DNA of 36,723 nt, from assembly GCA_015067675.1 (NCBI GenBank), contig SVMB01000030.1:1-36723 (forward strand). The letters run 5' to 3'. A program made the translations under genes and the position numbers. Of the stretch, positions 29,550 through 36,723 are shown piece by piece. Positions within the stretch are counted from its first letter, which is position 1, and each line of letters starts with the position of its first letter. This DNA is from Oscillospiraceae bacterium. GTDB lineage: Bacteria; Bacillota; Clostridia; Oscillospirales; QAMX01. The notes below the pieces were generated by a model. That model did not search any database. It had not been told where the DNA came from and was given only the letters and a program-made list of their open reading frames with translations.

Positions 29550-30893
29550 ATGATGAATCCGGCTGAAAATATGGGGATCCGCATCGGTCAGCTCAGACGC
29601 GAGCGGGGACTGACACAGGAAAAGCTGGCGGGGATGCTGGGCATCTCGCCGCAGGCGGTGAGCAAATGGGAAACGGGACTGGGCTGCCCGGATATTACGC
29701 TGCTGCCGCAGATTGCGCAGATACTGGAAACGTCGCTCAATGATCTCTTCGGCGTGCCGGAGCCTGAAAAGAAGGCTGAACCGGCAGAGGATACAATGGT
29801 ACCTGTGCAGGATATGAGCCATGCATTCCCGGGTGCAAAGGACGGGCTGAAGCTGGCCTCCGTCTGGGGGAATGTGGCCTGCTATGCGGGCGCTGCACCT
29901 GCGGGGGTGGAAGGGCCTGTCGTGACCTTCGCCGACGGCAGTGAGGCAAATCTTGCCGAGGGCTCCATTGTCAACAACGGCGGTCAGGAGATCCGGCTTG
30001 CCTACGCCGATGAGCGGGTAGAATACCGATATCTGGACGCGGGAGAGGTCGCCGGTGAGCTGATGCGGGAATATCCCGGTGTCCATTCACTGGAAGTCCG
30101 GCTGCGCAGCCGGGTGGAGTGTACCATCCGCAAAGGGATAAACGGCGTCTGCAGGGTAAATGCTCAGGGACGTGAAGATGTTCTGAAAAGTCTTGCAGTT
30201 ACGGAGAAGGACGGCGTTCTGAAAGTGGAGCGCCGGGAGTTGATCGATACATTTACGCGCTCCGATGACAGAGAGCTTCTGCGCCTTGAGATTGACGCGG
30301 GTTTTGCCGAAGGACAACGCTGCACGTTGTCGCTCGCCGGTTCCGGCAGTATTGAATGCGAGCCGGGTTTTCTGCACAGCAGTGTGAGCATTGCAGGTTC
30401 CGGTGATATCAATCTGGAAGATGCCGGTATGCTCAAGGCGGAGATTGCAGGCTCCGGCGATATCGATTTTCGCAGCGCCCGGGATGCTGAGCTTTCCATC
30501 GCAGGTTCGGGTGATATTGACGGCGAGCAGGTCGAAGGAAAACTGACAGCACGGGTCGCAGGCTCCGGCGATATCAGCGTCAACAGAGTAAATGCTGAAG
30601 AACTGTTCATGGACATCGCAGGCTCGGGTGACATAAGCTTTGACCGGACGCAAGCGCAGTCTACCGTTGTCCGTGTTATGGGTTCGGGCGATATCAGCCT
30701 CGGCCACGGTGCGGGCGGCAATCTGGAGCTGCAGCTTAACGGTTCCGGCAGTCTCTGCGCGGAGAACATTACCTTTGCAGATACCGATATCCGTCTGGAT
30801 GGCACCAGCGAAGCCACCATCGGCTGCATCACCGGCCGCAGCCGGGAGCGGGTGGCAAGAACTGCCCGTCTGCAGGTGCTGCAGCGCGGATAA
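29550..30893 (+). CDS. XRE regulator fused to a GSGDI-repeat beta-helix (DUF2807-like)
   Basis: This 447-aa protein has an XRE helix-turn-helix at about residues 9-66 (LTQEKLAGMLGISPQAVSKWETG). A charged linker and a region of about 100 residues follow. From about 175 a DUF2807/DUF4097-like domain carries eight short repeats, with AGSGDI or variants at 263, 282, 300, 318, 337, 357, 377 and 397. There is no signal peptide or membrane helix, so the beta-helix, normally an extracellular fold in DUF2807 proteins, should be cytoplasmic here. ATG 29550 lies 6 bases after CGGAGG. Its promoter carries two palindromic sites, suggesting autoregulation or membership of a regulon. The role of the repeat domain is unknown. 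Confidence 0.85.
   Translation: MMNPAENMGIRIGQLRRERGLTQEKLAGMLGISPQAVSKWETGLGCPDITLLPQIAQILETSLNDLFGVPEPEKKAEPAEDTMVPVQDMSHAFPGAKDGLKLASVWGNVACYAGAAPAGVEGPVVTFADGSEANLAEGSIVNNGGQEIRLAYADERVEYRYLDAGEVAGELMREYPGVHSLEVRLRSRVECTIRKGINGVCRVNAQGREDVLKSLAVTEKDGVLKVERRELIDTFTRSDDRELLRLEIDAGFAEGQRCTLSLAGSGSIECEPGFLHSSVSIAGSGDINLEDAGMLKAEIAGSGDIDFRSARDAELSIAGSGDIDGEQVEGKLTARVAGSGDISVNRVNAEELFMDIAGSGDISFDRTQAQSTVVRVMGSGDISLGHGAGGNLELQLNGSGSLCAENITFADTDIRLDGTSEATIGCITGRSRERVARTARLQVLQRG
30336..30755 (+). repeat. Coding repeats giving eight GSGD-type rungs
   Basis: A degenerate unit of 54-60 bases begins each time with a form of GC(A/G)GG(T/C)TC(C/G)GG(C/T)GA. These are protein repeats in frame with the HTH-DUF2807 gene, not a CRISPR array. 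Confidence 0.85.
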
Positions 30894-30922
30894 ACTCCGA
30901 AAAGTGCATATGGAAACGATCA

Positions 30923-30957
30923 GAGGCCATTGCGGCATGCCGCAATGGCCTCTTTGG
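30923..30957 (+). terminator. Perfect 32-base palindrome, probable terminator
   Basis: Positions 30923-30954 are fully self-complementary (arms AGAGGCCATTGCGG around CATG) and lead into CTCTTT. The T-run is short, so termination may be moderate. It lies between the HTH-DUF2807 gene and the convergent SGNH gene. Confidence 0.7.
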
Positions 30958-30976
30958 GTGGTACAAATGTGGATTT

Positions 30977-31642
30977 TTACACGCCCCAGGCGGCGTCTGC
31001 TGCCTCCAGCCAGGCTTTTGCCATGATGGCGTGGCCTACGTAGGTGGGGTGAATGCCGTCCCAGATGAGATGGGTCAGCGGCACGGTTTTCAGCCATTCA
31101 TCGAAGATGTCGCCGTAGCGCACGAACACAGCGCCGTAGTCGCGGGCGATGGACTCAACGATGACGGCGTTTTCGTGAACGTAATCGCAGATGGGCTTTT
31201 GCAGCTCGGGCTCTGCACCGTCCGGGCGGGGATAACGGAAGGGCTGACCGAGGATAAGGCGGATGCCGGGGAAGGCAGCCTTCACCTCGTCGAGCAGATC
31301 GCGGTAGCAGCGTTCATATTTCTCAGGTGCGAGATCGGCAGTACCGTGGATTGCGTGGGATGCGTCGTTGGTGCCGATGAGGAGACTGAGGATGGTGGGT
31401 TTCAGGTCAAAGAGATCGGCCTGCTTGCGGGCGTGGAGCCGTGCAAGGTCGTCGCCGGAGACGCCGCGGTTGAGGATCGTGGGGCGGCGCTCGATATTGG
31501 CAAGCCCCAGGGTCTGGGCGATGGTGTCCTGATAGCCGTGGCCGATGACGTGGTTGAGATCTGTCTGGCTCAGCCCGCGGCCGCCGTGGGTGATGGAATC
31601 GCCCTGAAAGAGCAGGACGTCGTTGGATTTGAGGACAATCAT
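30977..31642 (-). CDS. SGNH/GDSL-family hydrolase
   Basis: This 221-aa cytoplasmic esterase has all SGNH blocks: FQGDSITHGG with the nucleophile S16, NRGVSGDD (block II Gly at 63), GTND at 90-93, and WDGIHPT with D195 and H198. It resembles the small lysophospholipase/acetyl-xylan or rhamnogalacturonan acetylesterase group, so deacetylation of a sugar is likely. ATG 31642 is preferred because AGGAG lies 9 bases upstream; the TTG three codons earlier is too close to it. It is the last gene of the five-gene minus operon, 18 bases after the other SGNH gene. Confidence 0.92.
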   Translation of the reverse strand: MIVLKSNDVLLFQGDSITHGGRGLSQTDLNHVIGHGYQDTIAQTLGLANIERRPTILNRGVSGDDLARLHARKQADLFDLKPTILSLLIGTNDASHAIHGTADLAPEKYERCYRDLLDEVKAAFPGIRLILGQPFRYPRPDGAEPELQKPICDYVHENAVIVESIARDYGAVFVRYGDIFDEWLKTVPLTHLIWDGIHPTYVGHAIMAKAWLEAADAAWGV

Positions 31643-31660
31643 GGGCGTCAATCTCCTGCA

Positions 31661-32938
31661 TCAAAGTTTGGCAAGCTCGCCAACGACAGCTCTGGTCACC
31701 GCGTCGGCAAACTGCATGTAGCCCTCCATCGTGGGATGCACGCCGTTTGACTGGCGAAGAAGCCGCACGGAGCTGCGCGCATTGGGCGCTTCCTCCACCT
31801 GCGGATAGCCGTATTCCGTATCAAACTGTCCGGCAAGGCTGTGGAAGGATACAAAATCAAATTCCTGTTCGATCTGCTCATAGCGGCGGTCGAGCTCTGA
31901 AACGTAGTCCATCTTGTCGCGGTAGTTCCACATACAGCCGTAATTCTGGCCGAAGCCGTCCTGGCTGGGCATATGAATCCCCATCAGGATAATCCGGCAG
32001 GCGGGGAAGGCTTCGTGTACGCCGCAGATGAACCGGCGCACGTCCTCCATGTATTCCTCTCTCGGGGTAAGCGTCGAGTTCCAGCCCAGATTGACGCAGA
32101 GAATATCCAGTCCCGGTGCGCCCAGACGGTTTGCCCAGTGGGCAAAGTCGAGCCTGCCGGTTTCCTCGTTCCAGAAGGGATTGCCGGAGGCGCGGCGGGG
32201 TTCGTTGAACGTGAAATCGGAATGGCTCTCGCCGCCGGATTCCCAGGAAAGCCTGCCCTGCGGGGGCAGTCCCAGGCGGCTGCCGCGGCTGATGAGCTTG
32301 CATTCGGCATCACCGATGGTTTCCAGGCACCAGAGAACGCCTGCCTCGTCGCGGTAGCGTGCGTGCTGATCCTGCGGCAGAAGGGTTATGGAAGGCTTGC
32401 CCCACCAGAAACGTTTGGATTCATGGTCAGTGGTGTAGCTTTTGAAGGACCATCCGCCGTAGCCTTCAAGATAGGCACCGTGGCGTCCCTGAACGGAACC
32501 CCAGAAGTGAATATCCTTCAGTCCCCAGCCGACAGGGGCGCCGGCAGCGCCCTCACAGGCTGCGGGATCATCGCCTGTGAGACGGCGGGCAACTTCGGAG
32601 GCCCATTCGCCGTTTGCTGAGGCGCTGGCGCCGACGAAGGTCATGTGAATCGGCCGGGAAGGCTGAACCGGCGGCGGCAGAACCTCAAGCTTTACCACCT
32701 TGCGGTCAAGCACCGCGCCGGAATCATCCTCCAGCGTCATTGTCATCAGATGGGTTCCCACATCCTCGGGCGAGGGCGTGTAGACATATTTGCGGGTGAA
32801 AATCGCGCCTTTTTCGCATGCCACCCGCCAGTTGTAGGCGTAGGGATTGCTTGCCATGACGACACTGCGGCGGAAAAGCTCAAAGGTATCGCCGACGATG
32901 AGCGTATAGCGTGCGGGAAGGCTGAGATAAACAGACAT
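31661..32938 (-). CDS. Two-domain SGNH hydrolase-like protein with altered catalytic Asp
   Basis: This 425-aa protein has an N-terminal Ig-like beta domain (about 1-90; YTLIVGDTFELFRRSVV, YVYTPSPEDVGTHLMTMTLED) and an SGNH-like domain from about 97. The nucleophile block is HMTFVGASASANGEW with S105, block II is YGGWSFKSY, and block III is LGWN where GTND would be. The C-terminal block is SNGVHPT, where H401 is kept but the usual Asp three residues before it is N398. It may use another acid or have weak activity. The start at 32938 has GGAGG upstream. It has no signal peptide. Confidence 0.8.
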   Translation of the reverse strand: MSVYLSLPARYTLIVGDTFELFRRSVVMASNPYAYNWRVACEKGAIFTRKYVYTPSPEDVGTHLMTMTLEDDSGAVLDRKVVKLEVLPPPVQPSRPIHMTFVGASASANGEWASEVARRLTGDDPAACEGAAGAPVGWGLKDIHFWGSVQGRHGAYLEGYGGWSFKSYTTDHESKRFWWGKPSITLLPQDQHARYRDEAGVLWCLETIGDAECKLISRGSRLGLPPQGRLSWESGGESHSDFTFNEPRRASGNPFWNEETGRLDFAHWANRLGAPGLDILCVNLGWNSTLTPREEYMEDVRRFICGVHEAFPACRIILMGIHMPSQDGFGQNYGCMWNYRDKMDYVSELDRRYEQIEQEFDFVSFHSLAGQFDTEYGYPQVEEAPNARSSVRLLRQSNGVHPTMEGYMQFADAVTRAVVGELAKL

Positions 32939-32976
32939 GTTGAAACCTCCACGAGTCTTTGGGAATATGGATGCGT

Positions 32977-33010
32977 ATGGGAGATGGCGCCGCAGGGCGT
33001 CATCTCCCAT
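32977..33010 (-). other. Stable hairpin inside the five-gene operon
   Basis: Arms of about 15 bases with one mismatch (ATGGGAGATGACGCC with GGCGCCATCTCCCAT on the minus strand) sit between the second oxidoreductase and the first SGNH gene. There is no T-run, so it is more likely an mRNA processing or stability element than a full terminator. Confidence 0.55.
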
Positions 33011-33028
33011 GTTGTTATCGGGCAGCGG

Positions 33029-34051
33029 TCAGATAGCGGAGTTGAGCAGCAGCTCCACCATATCCATGGTTTTTGCGGCATCGTCAATGGGGCAGATGGG
33101 CTTTGCGCCGGTGCGGATGGCGTTGAAGAAGTCCTCTTCCTCGGGCTTGTAGCCGTAGTACTGGTGGTAATTGTCGCTGCCGGCGATGACAAGACCGTCG
33201 ATCTTCTCGATGCCGGGGCCCACGACACCGGCGGCACCGATGGAATACTGGGTGATGCCGTTGCCGTGCATGATGGTTGCCTCACAGGCGGCGGTGCCGA
33301 AGCCGAGGTTGATGAAGGCCGTGGCGCCGGGACCGTGAATGGTGAAGTCGTGGACGCGGCCTGCGGACTGATAGTTGGAACGCAGGGTGCCGGTGATGCC
33401 GTTTTTGAAACGGATAACGGAGGACCAGGCATTGTCCACGGGGCTGTTGTGGGCGGCGATGACGGTGGCGGCCTTTTCGGGCTCGGAACCGGCAAGATAG
33501 CGTACCAGGTCAACTGCGTGGACAATATCGCAGACGAAGGAAGAAGCGTAATGCCAGCCGGCGGCCACGTCGGAGTACTTGATGAACAGGCCGTCCACCT
33601 GCGTAAACTCGGTAAGCTCACGCATACGCTTCAGTACGTACTGAACCAGGGGAACCGCGCGGCGGTTCATGGCGGCGGCGCAGACGATGCCCTTTTCGGC
33701 TGCCTGACGGGCAAGGCTGTGAGCCTGATAGGCAGTGATACCGGCGGGCTTTTCCAGCAGACAGTGGATACCGGCCTGGATTACGTCGTGGGCAACGCGG
33801 TACATCTTGTCGCACTGGACAAGCACGAGCACGGCATCGAGCTCTTCGGCTTCCAGCATATCGCGGTGCAGGGAATAGGTACGGGCAAAGCCGCACTTTT
33901 CCTGCGCACGGGCAAGCTTTTCCGGATGGGTGTCGGCCACGGCGCACAGTTCAATGGCGCCGGTGTCTGCGATCTCACGCAGAGAGGGGAAGTGGACGCT
34001 GTTGGCGATACCGCCGGCGCCGATCACGCCGACCTTTAAGACCTTATCCAT
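33029..34051 (-). CDS. Gfo/Idh/MocA-family NAD(P)-dependent oxidoreductase
   Basis: This 340-aa protein has an N-terminal Rossmann fold (VGVIGAGGIANSVHFPSL, then VADTHPEK) and the family EKP motif in CLLEKPAGIT, with the catalytic-region MNRRAVP and DIVHAVDLVRYLAG after it. These enzymes oxidise or reduce a sugar, inositol or uronate ring carbon. The substrate cannot be named. ATG 34051 follows AGGAGG; the longer frame overlaps the preceding gene. It lies 37 bases after the sister oxidoreductase gene. Confidence 0.9.
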   Translation of the reverse strand: MDKVLKVGVIGAGGIANSVHFPSLREIADTGAIELCAVADTHPEKLARAQEKCGFARTYSLHRDMLEAEELDAVLVLVQCDKMYRVAHDVIQAGIHCLLEKPAGITAYQAHSLARQAAEKGIVCAAAMNRRAVPLVQYVLKRMRELTEFTQVDGLFIKYSDVAAGWHYASSFVCDIVHAVDLVRYLAGSEPEKAATVIAAHNSPVDNAWSSVIRFKNGITGTLRSNYQSAGRVHDFTIHGPGATAFINLGFGTAACEATIMHGNGITQYSIGAAGVVGPGIEKIDGLVIAGSDNYHQYYGYKPEEEDFFNAIRTGAKPICPIDDAAKTMDMVELLLNSAI

Positions 34052-34088
34052 GCTGCAAACCTCCTGTGGATGATATGAAAGAGGGGGA

Positions 34089-35258
34089 TTACTGATGATC
34101 GAACATGAAGTCGTACTCGTCGCGGCTGATCTTGACGGGGATGCCCAGACGGGCGGACTCACGGGCCTTGAGGGTCATGCAGGTGGCGCGGGCACCGGCC
34201 AGCTCGTCACAGGGAGAATCGGCGCCAAGGAGGATGATGTCGGCAAGGCTGTCGAGCATCTTGTAGTGACCCTTGTCAACCTCGGGGAAGGCAAACTGCC
34301 GCGACTCGGTGACGGCACGGTTTCTGGCTTTTACCTTGTTGATGTAGAGATTGGAGCCCTCGCCCTCGGTGACCTCAGGATAGGGATCGTTCTTGAAGGG
34401 ATAGTTGATCTTTTCCACATCCGTACGGCCGCCGACGCGAAGCTGCAGGTAGTGGTCAAGGCTCATGGACATACCGTCGTGGAAAACCTCGATGAGTTCC
34501 TTGGGATGGTCGAAGGAACCGGTGGAGGCGTCGAACACGGTGCAGATGGACTGATCCTCGAACAAGATGGTGACGCTCATATTGGCACGGCTCCAGCCCT
34601 CGGTGTAGATGCGGATGGGCTCCTTGCCGATGATGTGGCAGGCCAGATCAAAGAAGTGGCAGAGCTCGCCGATGATGGTACCCATGCCGACGAATTCGTC
34701 GAAAGCGTAGGCCTTGAAGGAGGCCACGTCGTCGTTGATGCGCATGAGGCACATGGTGGACTCCTGCTCGCGCATCTTGACGTCGTCGCCGTAACGCTTG
34801 TAGCGCCAGGGGGTATTCTGCGGATGTGCCTGCTGGTCGCGCAGGATGCGCACAGCATCGATGACGATAGGTGCCTGGCGGCGGTTGAAGCCGACGATGA
34901 GCTTGACGCCGTTTTCACGGACCATACGCATGATGCGGTAGCTTTCTTCGGGACTGGTGCTCATGGGCTTTTCAACATAGATGTGCTTGCCGGCTTCGGC
35001 AGCGGCCTGAATGAGCTTGAGGCGCACCTGATGACCGGTAAGGATCATGACGCCCTGTACTTCGGGATCGGAGAAGACGTCGTTTGCATCAGAGGTGGTG
35101 TTCTCGGGGGTGTAGTTGGCACGTACATAGTCGAGATTGGCTTCGGACAGGTCGCAGCACCACTTTACGCGCAAGCGCGGATTGGAGAAAGCGTTGGGAA
35201 GATGTACGTCGCGGGCGATGTTGCCGCAGCCGATGATACCGATACAGGCTCTTTCCAT
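34089..35258 (-). CDS. Gfo/Idh/MocA-family oxidoreductase, second member
   Basis: This 389-aa protein starts with the Rossmann motif IGIIGCGNIARDVHLPN. It has EKP in IYVEKPMSTSPEE, a NRRQAP segment, and GELCHFFDLACHIIG in place of the usual H/D substrate region. The C-terminal domain is longer than in its neighbour and the sequences are quite different, so this is not a recent duplicate; the two may catalyse successive oxidation and reduction steps, as in known Gfo/Idh relay pathways. AGGAGGG precedes the ATG at 35258. Confidence 0.9.
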   Translation of the reverse strand: MERACIGIIGCGNIARDVHLPNAFSNPRLRVKWCCDLSEANLDYVRANYTPENTTSDANDVFSDPEVQGVMILTGHQVRLKLIQAAAEAGKHIYVEKPMSTSPEESYRIMRMVRENGVKLIVGFNRRQAPIVIDAVRILRDQQAHPQNTPWRYKRYGDDVKMREQESTMCLMRINDDVASFKAYAFDEFVGMGTIIGELCHFFDLACHIIGKEPIRIYTEGWSRANMSVTILFEDQSICTVFDASTGSFDHPKELIEVFHDGMSMSLDHYLQLRVGGRTDVEKINYPFKNDPYPEVTEGEGSNLYINKVKARNRAVTESRQFAFPEVDKGHYKMLDSLADIILLGADSPCDELAGARATCMTLKARESARLGIPVKISRDEYDFMFDHQ

Positions 35259-35297
35259 GATAATACCCTCCTGAAAAAATATAGATGAAAGAATAAC

Positions 35298-36272
35298 TTA
35301 CTCTTCAATACTGCCGGGAGCATGACGCAGCGCCATGGCCTCGTCGAAATAGTCGTCGAGCAGCTTGATGTCAAACTCGCGCACCACGTCCATGGCGGAG
35401 AACGCATCGCTCTCCGAGGAGAGCATGACCGCGCCCACGTAGCCGGGATCGGTGACGCGGAAGGCAGAGCCGTACTTGCGTCTGGCGGCGGTGAGCTTGT
35501 CCCAGTTTTGGTCGAGATGCACGACGGCATAGTCGAGGTTGATGGTATGGGTGACGTAGGGATAGTAGTTGGTGGACTGGGCCACCTTCATGCCCACGGG
35601 ATTGACGACGGTACAGGGGTTATTGAAAACTGCGCCCAGAAACCAGCTGCGGCAGGTGTAGGCCCAGTAGCTCTGGACAAAATCCGCGCCGTGGTACTGG
35701 GAGCAGAACACCAGCAGCTCGGGGCGGCTCTTCATGTACTTGTGGCGCAGCTCGTCGAAGTTGAGGTCAAAGCAGATGGCGCCGCCGACGGTGCCGAAGT
35801 CGGTCCTGATGACAGGGGCATCCTTGCCGAAACGCATATTGGTACCAAGAAACTCGTAGTCTACCAGATGGTTTTTGTTGTAGAAGCCGTCAAAGCCCCC
35901 CTGACGGTTGATAAAGACGGTCTGGTTGCGGCGGGTGCCGTCGTCCATGGGGGCGTTGTAGTTGTAGGCGATGTTGGAGCCGTGTTCACGTGCCCAGGTG
36001 CAGAGAAAGTCGCGGATACGATGGCCGCGGACTTCGTAATAGGCAGCGCGCGCAGCTGAGGAATGGGAGGGAAAGCGATCAAAGCTTTCGGGCAGTGCAA
36101 TGAGGTCGGGACGGTCGGGGGCTACCTGATCCAGACAATGACCGAGGTAGGAGATCATGCGCTGCAGGGACAATTCGGGATTTGAACCGTCGTCGGTACG
36201 GTAGTCAGAATAATTGTAGTCGGAAAAATTGCCGAGCTGGGCGATGGCGGATACTTTGACGTAGCGTGACAT
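35298..36272 (-). CDS. Carbon-nitrogen hydrolase (nitrilase superfamily)
   Basis: This 324-aa protein carries the nitrilase triad: E62 in ALPESFD, K133 in NKNHL and C167 in GAICFDLNF. The family cleaves amides, N-carbamoyl groups or nitriles; the distinct class cannot be fixed from this reading. AAAGGAG precedes ATG 36272. It is the first gene of the five-gene minus operon and is followed after 39 bases by the oxidoreductase. Its presence with oxidoreductases and esterases suggests an amide- or carbamoyl-bearing sugar substrate (inference). Confidence 0.9.
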   Translation of the reverse strand: MSRYVKVSAIAQLGNFSDYNYSDYRTDDGSNPELSLQRMISYLGHCLDQVAPDRPDLIALPESFDRFPSHSSAARAAYYEVRGHRIRDFLCTWAREHGSNIAYNYNAPMDDGTRRNQTVFINRQGGFDGFYNKNHLVDYEFLGTNMRFGKDAPVIRTDFGTVGGAICFDLNFDELRHKYMKSRPELLVFCSQYHGADFVQSYWAYTCRSWFLGAVFNNPCTVVNPVGMKVAQSTNYYPYVTHTINLDYAVVHLDQNWDKLTAARRKYGSAFRVTDPGYVGAVMLSSESDAFSAMDVVREFDIKLLDDYFDEAMALRHAPGSIEE

Positions 36273-36329
36273 GGTTGTTTCTCCTTTGCGAAAAAGCAGC
36301 TGATGCATGACTTGAATGATTATAAGTTC

Positions 36330-36357
36330 ATTATAACGGATAAATGCCGGATGTCAA
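36330..36357 (-). promoter_or_regulatory. Promoter of the nitrilase-led operon
   Basis: On the minus strand perfect TTGACA and TATAAT boxes are 16 bp apart, about 55 bases before the start codon. Confidence 0.85.
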
Positions 36358-36360
36358 AGG

Positions 36361-36502
36361 GAGAAGCGGTAAAACGGAAAAAAAGCACAGTCAAATGAAC
36401 AAAAGTGCAAGGCTCACAGCGGCGAAAGCCGCGGCCGGAGGAGGAAAGAAAACGCCTTTTCGAGCCTCTCAAAAAAATTTTTGAAAAATCGAAAAATAAT
36501 GC
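36361..36502. other. Non-coding gap with GAAA-loop hairpin and A-tracts
   Basis: No gene is supported here. GCGGC-GAAA-GCCGC (36419-36432) is a stable tetraloop hairpin. From 36469 to 36502 the sequence is phased A and T runs (AAAAAAATTTTT, GAAAAATCGAAAAATAAT) directly upstream of the tRNA promoter, consistent with an UP element. Confidence 0.6.
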
Positions 36503-36531
36503 TTGACATTTGGATTCAGATGCGCTATAAT
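36503..36531 (+). promoter_or_regulatory. Consensus promoter of the tRNA-Asp/Thr cluster
   Basis: Perfect TTGACA (36503-36508) and TATAAT (36526-36531) have a 17-bp spacer and an A-tract UP element upstream, typical of stable-RNA promoters. The leader that follows carries two CTCGAG blocks (36544, 36580) that could pair. Confidence 0.93.
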
Positions 36532-36597
36532 AACACCTGTCAGCTCGAGAGAGCAAGCCCGAAACGAAAGCGAAAGGCGCTCGAGAGTAGACAAAAT

Positions 36598-36674
36598 GGC
36601 CCGGTAGTTCAGTTGGTTAGAACGCTAGCCTGTCACGCTAGAGGTCGTGAGTTCGAGCCTCATCCGGGTCGCCA
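36598..36674 (+). tRNA. tRNA-Asp (GTC)
   Basis: A 77-base cloverleaf has acceptor GGCCCGG/CCGGGTC, anticodon stem CTAGC/GCTAG with loop CTGTCAC (anticodon GTC), T loop GTTCGAG, and an encoded CCA at the end. Confidence 0.96.
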
Positions 36675-36677
36675 TTC

Positions 36678-36723
36678 GCTGCTGTAGCTCAGTAGGTAGA
36701 GCGCATCCTTGGTAAGGATGAGG
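36678..36723 (+). tRNA. tRNA-Thr (GGT), 5' part only
   Basis: It starts three bases after tRNA-Asp. Acceptor GCTGCTG, D arm with GTAGCTCAG, and anticodon stem CATCC/GGATG with loop TTGGTAA give the anticodon GGT. The window ends after the anticodon stem. Confidence 0.9.

Noticed and set aside
30336-30755. CRISPR-like repeat array
   Set aside because: The 54-60-base periodic similarity is in frame and encodes GSGDI rungs. The spacing varies and the intervening sequence is also coding.

Overview
The window looks like part of a gut-type Clostridia chromosome (Firmicutes, probably Oscillospiraceae/Ruminococcaceae). The clues are strong AGGAGG ribosome sites, TTGACA/TATAAT promoters, small XRE regulators, a signal-peptide SLH/WG surface protein, clostridial MarR-MATE and Nudix genes, and a moderately GC-rich sequence. 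No 16S gene or other firm taxonomic marker is present, so this placement is inference. tRNA genes lie at both edges: the 3' part of tRNA-Trp on the left, and tRNA-Asp plus the 5' part of tRNA-Thr on the right.

Left part (1-6.2 kb): a beta-propeller protein; an XRE regulator/membrane protein/amidohydrolase/MazG-like run; then an AT-richer segment of about 1.8 kb (3755-5524) carrying a small conserved protein, a short GH29-like fucosidase-type protein and a truncated AraC regulator. This segment is bracketed by two 65-bp near-identical copies of the 3' end and terminator arm of the MazG-like gene. It therefore looks like an insertion. A flavin reductase-like gene follows on the minus strand.

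Centre (6.2-14.4 kb): an unrecognised 674-aa TIM-barrel glycosidase-like protein, a two-gene operon of an HTH-methyltransferase fusion and a variant purA, a MarR-MATE pair with tandem operators in and after its promoter, and a second MATE exporter behind an attenuator-like leader with a TTG start.

Carbohydrate block (14.4-27.7 kb): GH43+discoidin and GH28-like genes (plus strand) converge on a five-gene minus-strand operon. That operon runs MFS transporter, two tandem GH106-like paralogs, Nudix and a BNR-propeller protein. The MFS promoter diverges from a GH5 + sugar isomerase pair. None of these enzymes has a signal peptide. The set suggests import and cytoplasmic breakdown of small pectic (rhamnogalacturonan-like) oligosaccharides, but the substrate is inferred.

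Right part (27.7-36.7 kb): a secreted SLH/WG-repeat protein; an XRE regulator fused to a GSGDI-repeat (DUF2807-like) beta-helix; and a five-gene minus-strand operon (nitrilase-like, two Gfo/Idh/MocA oxidoreductases, two SGNH hydrolases). The tRNA-Asp/Thr cluster follows, with a perfect consensus promoter and an A-tract upstream element. A recurring 17-bp palindrome (about WTCAACCGNCGGTTGAW) appears at three separate regulatory regions, each near an HTH gene, and suggests a small regulon.
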